From Sclerotiophoma versabilis (Eukaryota; Ascomycota; Dothideomycetes; Pleosporales; Didymellaceae), in contig JAAROD010000004.1 of NCBI GenBank assembly GCA_012274445.1, forward strand, positions 558,001-622,000: a stretch of DNA of 64,000 bases. The letters are read 5' to 3'. The first letter of the stretch is position 1, and each line of letters opens with the position of its first letter. The notes below the pieces were generated by a model. The model worked only from the letters and a program-made list of their open reading frames with translations. It ran no database searches and had not been told where the DNA came from. Both the position numbers and the translations under genes were made by a program. Positions 61,401 to 64,000 of this stretch are shown here, in pieces.

Positions 61401-62904
61401 CAGATGTGCTTTACCGCTTCGAAGTTTATCGAAGAAGTTGCGCGCATTGTTGGCGCGCTTCTGTGTGCCATTGGATTCTTGTCGTACTTCGTTGATCTCT
61501 TGCGAGTATTGATAGTGCAGGTAATCTTGTAGTTCCTGGATCTCTTCGATGGTGACGGCCTTGTCCATCAGATCCTCGATCTCGCCGTCGACGATTTCTG
61601 GCTGCACAGCTCTCACATTTTCATAGATTTGGCGCAACGAGTCTCGCTTTTCGGCAAAAGCCCTGAACTTGAGGTCAAGATCGAAAACTTCCCACAAGTC
61701 GCTCTGATTGAGGAGGCGTTCCGGTCGTGCATCGGGAGGCGGAGCGCCAAAATCATCCTGATCGTCGTTGTCGCCAGGTGCGTGGATGAGATAGTCTTTC
61801 CTGTGGTTAAAAATGAAAGGTACCTCGTAATCCTCGATGTTGATGAACTCGAGGACCTTGCGTACAGCTTTCTGGAAAGGCGATTGAAAGTAGTTCGGGA
61901 GGCCCTTCTTTGGCCAGAGCAGCTTGGAAATCCACAATGCCTCCTCTTCCAGCCGATGCTGCATATCCTCAGGTGTCAGCTCGAGTTCTTTGAACGGCTT
62001 GCGAGCCAACTGCAGACGCTCAGGCACATCTGTCTCTCGAATGATGTTGTCCTCATCAGTCAACATGCGTTCCTGCAGCTGAGACGGCTCGAAGACGTCT
62101 TTGAGTTGGAGCTCACGACCTTCGCCGGTTTGCTCCTCCTCCTCGGCTTCCTGCATCTCGAGCGCCCAGTCATAGTCGGTACCGTCGCCAAAAGCTGCCC
62201 TGTAGTCTTCCTCGGCGCCCTCATCGAGTCCGGCAGCCTGCAATCCCTGTGTGATGAGGTTGATACCCGGTTGTGTGACATCGCGATCATCTTCGATCTC
62301 GTCTTCGAACTGGTCCTCTTCGATGAAATCGTCGAATTCTCCACCGAGTCTTCGGGGCTCGTCGATGTCGTCAACCGCTTCTTCATCGGAGAAAATATCG
62401 TCGATGCCGCGTGATTTGCGCTTCTCCTTGTGGCCACGCTTTAGGCGCTTGTATTTGGGCTGCTCATTGTCAGCAGGCGAGCGGTATGGTCGCGTATCCT
62501 ATCGTACCGCTGATTCGTCTTCTCGCTCAGGTCGCTCGATACCAATCAGATCGAGATCGTCTTCGTCGAGGTCTTCCTCAGCTTCACGGTTCTTGCGCTT
62601 CTTTCTGCGCCGTCGTTCTCTCCGTGCCTCTACCTCGTCCTCGTCTTCGTCCTCGTCGGCGATGAAGCCAGCGCCTTCCTATGCATCAATCAGCAGCCAT
62701 CCACCGCGGTGATTATAGACCAATGCTTGCCTTCGCCAGCAGTTCTTCGTCGTCCTCGTCTTCCTCCTCGCTGGAGTCGTCGATCCCGTTGGCGCCATTG
62801 GACTTCTTGGGCCGTTGCTCGCCACCCTCGTCATCAAAGTCCTCATCTTCCTCCTCGTCGCTGCCTACATCGGCGACTGTGTCGAACAGGTCCCTTGTAG
62901 ACAT
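58500..62904 (-). CDS. SPT6: Transcription elongation factor Spt6
   Basis: Model complement(58500..58771, 58826..62459, 62508..62678, 62731..62904), 1,416 residues (yeast Spt6 is similar). The start is ATG 62904. Introns are 54, 48 and 52 bp; the first uses a GC donor (AAG|GCAAGC) and the second ends at a tandem GAGCAG acceptor, so a Gln more or less is possible (exon from 62462). Order of parts: very acidic N-tail, a KRLKRG basic patch, the helical core, YqgF-like domain, HhH segment (LLPYVCGLGPRKADRM), S1 RNA-binding domain (YEGMVVPVQIKRTFPDHIEV) and tandem SH2 domains (first with ELVIRPSSKG phosphate site; the second is split by the last intron and ends the protein). Spt6 is a histone chaperone that travels with RNA polymerase II and binds its phosphorylated linker. 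Confidence 0.95.
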
Positions 62905-63875
62905 TATGTACGGTGATGTAAAGGAGATGCGCGAAAGCGTCTATAGATGTCGAAGAAGCAGTTTCGGGGCGTTCGAAAAGCCGGCGCGGGAAATGGAACG
63001 CGGCGATTCGGGGAGAAGGGGAATAAAGAGAGTCGAGGTAAAGGGCGCAGGTAAGGCAGAAGGGGTGACCAGCGCGTCTTCAAAGCGAAAGCTCGCCGGC
63101 AGCCGCAGCTACGTAGTTCCGGCATCACGTGAGCGTGCACTCGGGCCCGCGGCCATCAACACGGACTAACCCTGGAGGTACTCAGCACCCTTTAGCAGCA
63201 ATGTGAATTGCATGCAGAAGATACGCGATGTCTACGCGATTCGTGTTCTATGGGTCCCATGCTCGTTCTCGTTCTGCGCTGTCTGTAGCGGGCACAATCT
63301 ACATATCCACTGGCCTTGGGGCCTGCATGGAGCGCTAGAACGATAGGTGAAGCATGGTCTCTGAACTGAAACATGCAGTTGATCGTGGCTATATATCAGC
63401 TACGAACCCTCTGCTCAACGCCCTCTCACATTGGTACTTGCTTGGCGTTGCTCCGAGCCCGACAGTAAGCTAACTCTGGTCGTGTCGCGCCGCCCACCCG
63501 CAGCCTTGCAGGATCGTTTTTGGTGCTGCATGCACAAACACGCGGCCCCGCTATTCGGTAACTAACACACCTCGCATTCTCCTGAGCCCTCCTTACGGCG
63601 CTCGATAGGAAACTCGCTCTTTACAACACACCGCAGTCGCCCCCCGATCAGGCACTCACTCTTCGCTACAGCACGCCCCAACCGGCAAGCCAATAGACGC
63701 TGTCCTCCATTAGGATATTGCCGTGATTGGCGACCCATCAGTCGACCCATCCTTGGGCGGCAACTCGAAACCACATACTGCCACGCTCACCTGCGCCTGA
63801 AGCTCCACATCTCACCGCCACTCGACATCCCTATTTTCTTCTTCGCAGCGTGGACAACGCTGCACATAGCCCGCC
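62905..63875. other. Divergent promoter region, SPT6 and MAPKK-like gene
   Basis: About 970 bp separating the SPT6 start (minus) from the next gene's start (plus). No open frame of note; presumed shared bidirectional promoter. Confidence 0.55.
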
Positions 63876-64000
63876 ATGGCTGATCCGTTCGCCCCCAAGA
63901 CGATGAAGAGGAAGAACAAGAAGGGACTTGCATTGAGCGCACCCCCACCAAAGCCGGTGCCGTCGGAGAGCGATGCACAGGCACCCGGCGGCCTGGGCAA
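63876..64000 (+). CDS. Probable Ste7-type MAP kinase kinase, 5' end only
   Basis: The window ends 41 codons into this gene. The ATG lies in a GCCATGGCT context, and the frame stays open to the edge. The N-terminus MADPFAPKTMKRKN, then KKGLALSAPPPKP, resembles the start of Ste7-class MAPKKs of filamentous ascomycetes, which act in the mating and invasive-growth cascade. That match is from memory of family N-termini only; no kinase motif is visible in the piece present. It could be another protein with a basic Pro-rich start. Confidence 0.5.
   Translation, partial: MADPFAPKTMKRKNKKGLALSAPPPKPVPSESDAQAPGGLG

Overview
The window is nuclear DNA of a filamentous ascomycete, most likely a plant-associated Dothideomycete (Pleosporales-like). 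This is inferred from dense genes with short 45-60 bp spliceosomal introns, plant-cell-wall degradation (rhamnogalacturonan lyase), a Pth11-like seven-helix protein, a HET-domain protein and a TmpL-type protein. No species can be assigned from sequence alone. Exon models were built by eye from splice consensus, reading phase and family conservation. Wherever an open frame began at TTG or GTG the start was moved to the best in-frame ATG.

Layout. 0-9.7 kb: vacuolar-type amino acid transporter, small GNAT acetyltransferase, a gene-poor tract with one possible relic, and a rhodopsin/Pth11-like membrane protein. 11.9-20.7 kb: LovD-like acyltransferase/beta-lactamase-fold protein, DHA1 MFS exporter, an MDR (quinone-reductase type) gene broken by a single in-frame TAG, and a mannitol/sorbose-type SDR. 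These resemble tailoring and export genes of secondary metabolism, but no PKS or NRPS backbone lies in the window. 21.8-23.5 kb: Bcs1-type AAA ATPase with a GC-AG intron. 23.5-30.1 kb: gene-poor, with a possible 3' end of a minus-strand gene at 27.9-28.2 kb. 30.1-36.8 kb: TmpL-like adenylation/transmembrane/flavin-reductase fusion, a candidate small cysteine-containing protein, and an aldo-keto reductase. 39-43.6 kb: secreted rhamnogalacturonan lyase and a second DHA1 MFS transporter.

44-64 kb is largely housekeeping: Has1 DEAD-box helicase, a 1,785-residue disordered scaffold-like protein of unknown function, a HET-domain protein, Spt6, and the first exon of a probable Ste7-type MAPKK divergent from Spt6. 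The HET gene is the accessory-looking member of this conserved block.

I see no rRNA, CRISPR array, intact transposon or convincing tRNA. The items I would check first are: (i) the TmpL-like protein, whose adenylation core motif TGD reads FGN; (ii) the single CAG-to-TAG-type nonsense codon in an otherwise intact MDR gene; (iii) two independent GC-AG introns, and a tandem acceptor in SPT6; (iv) the large scaffold gene, whose last intron is open and would give an alternative C-terminus if retained.
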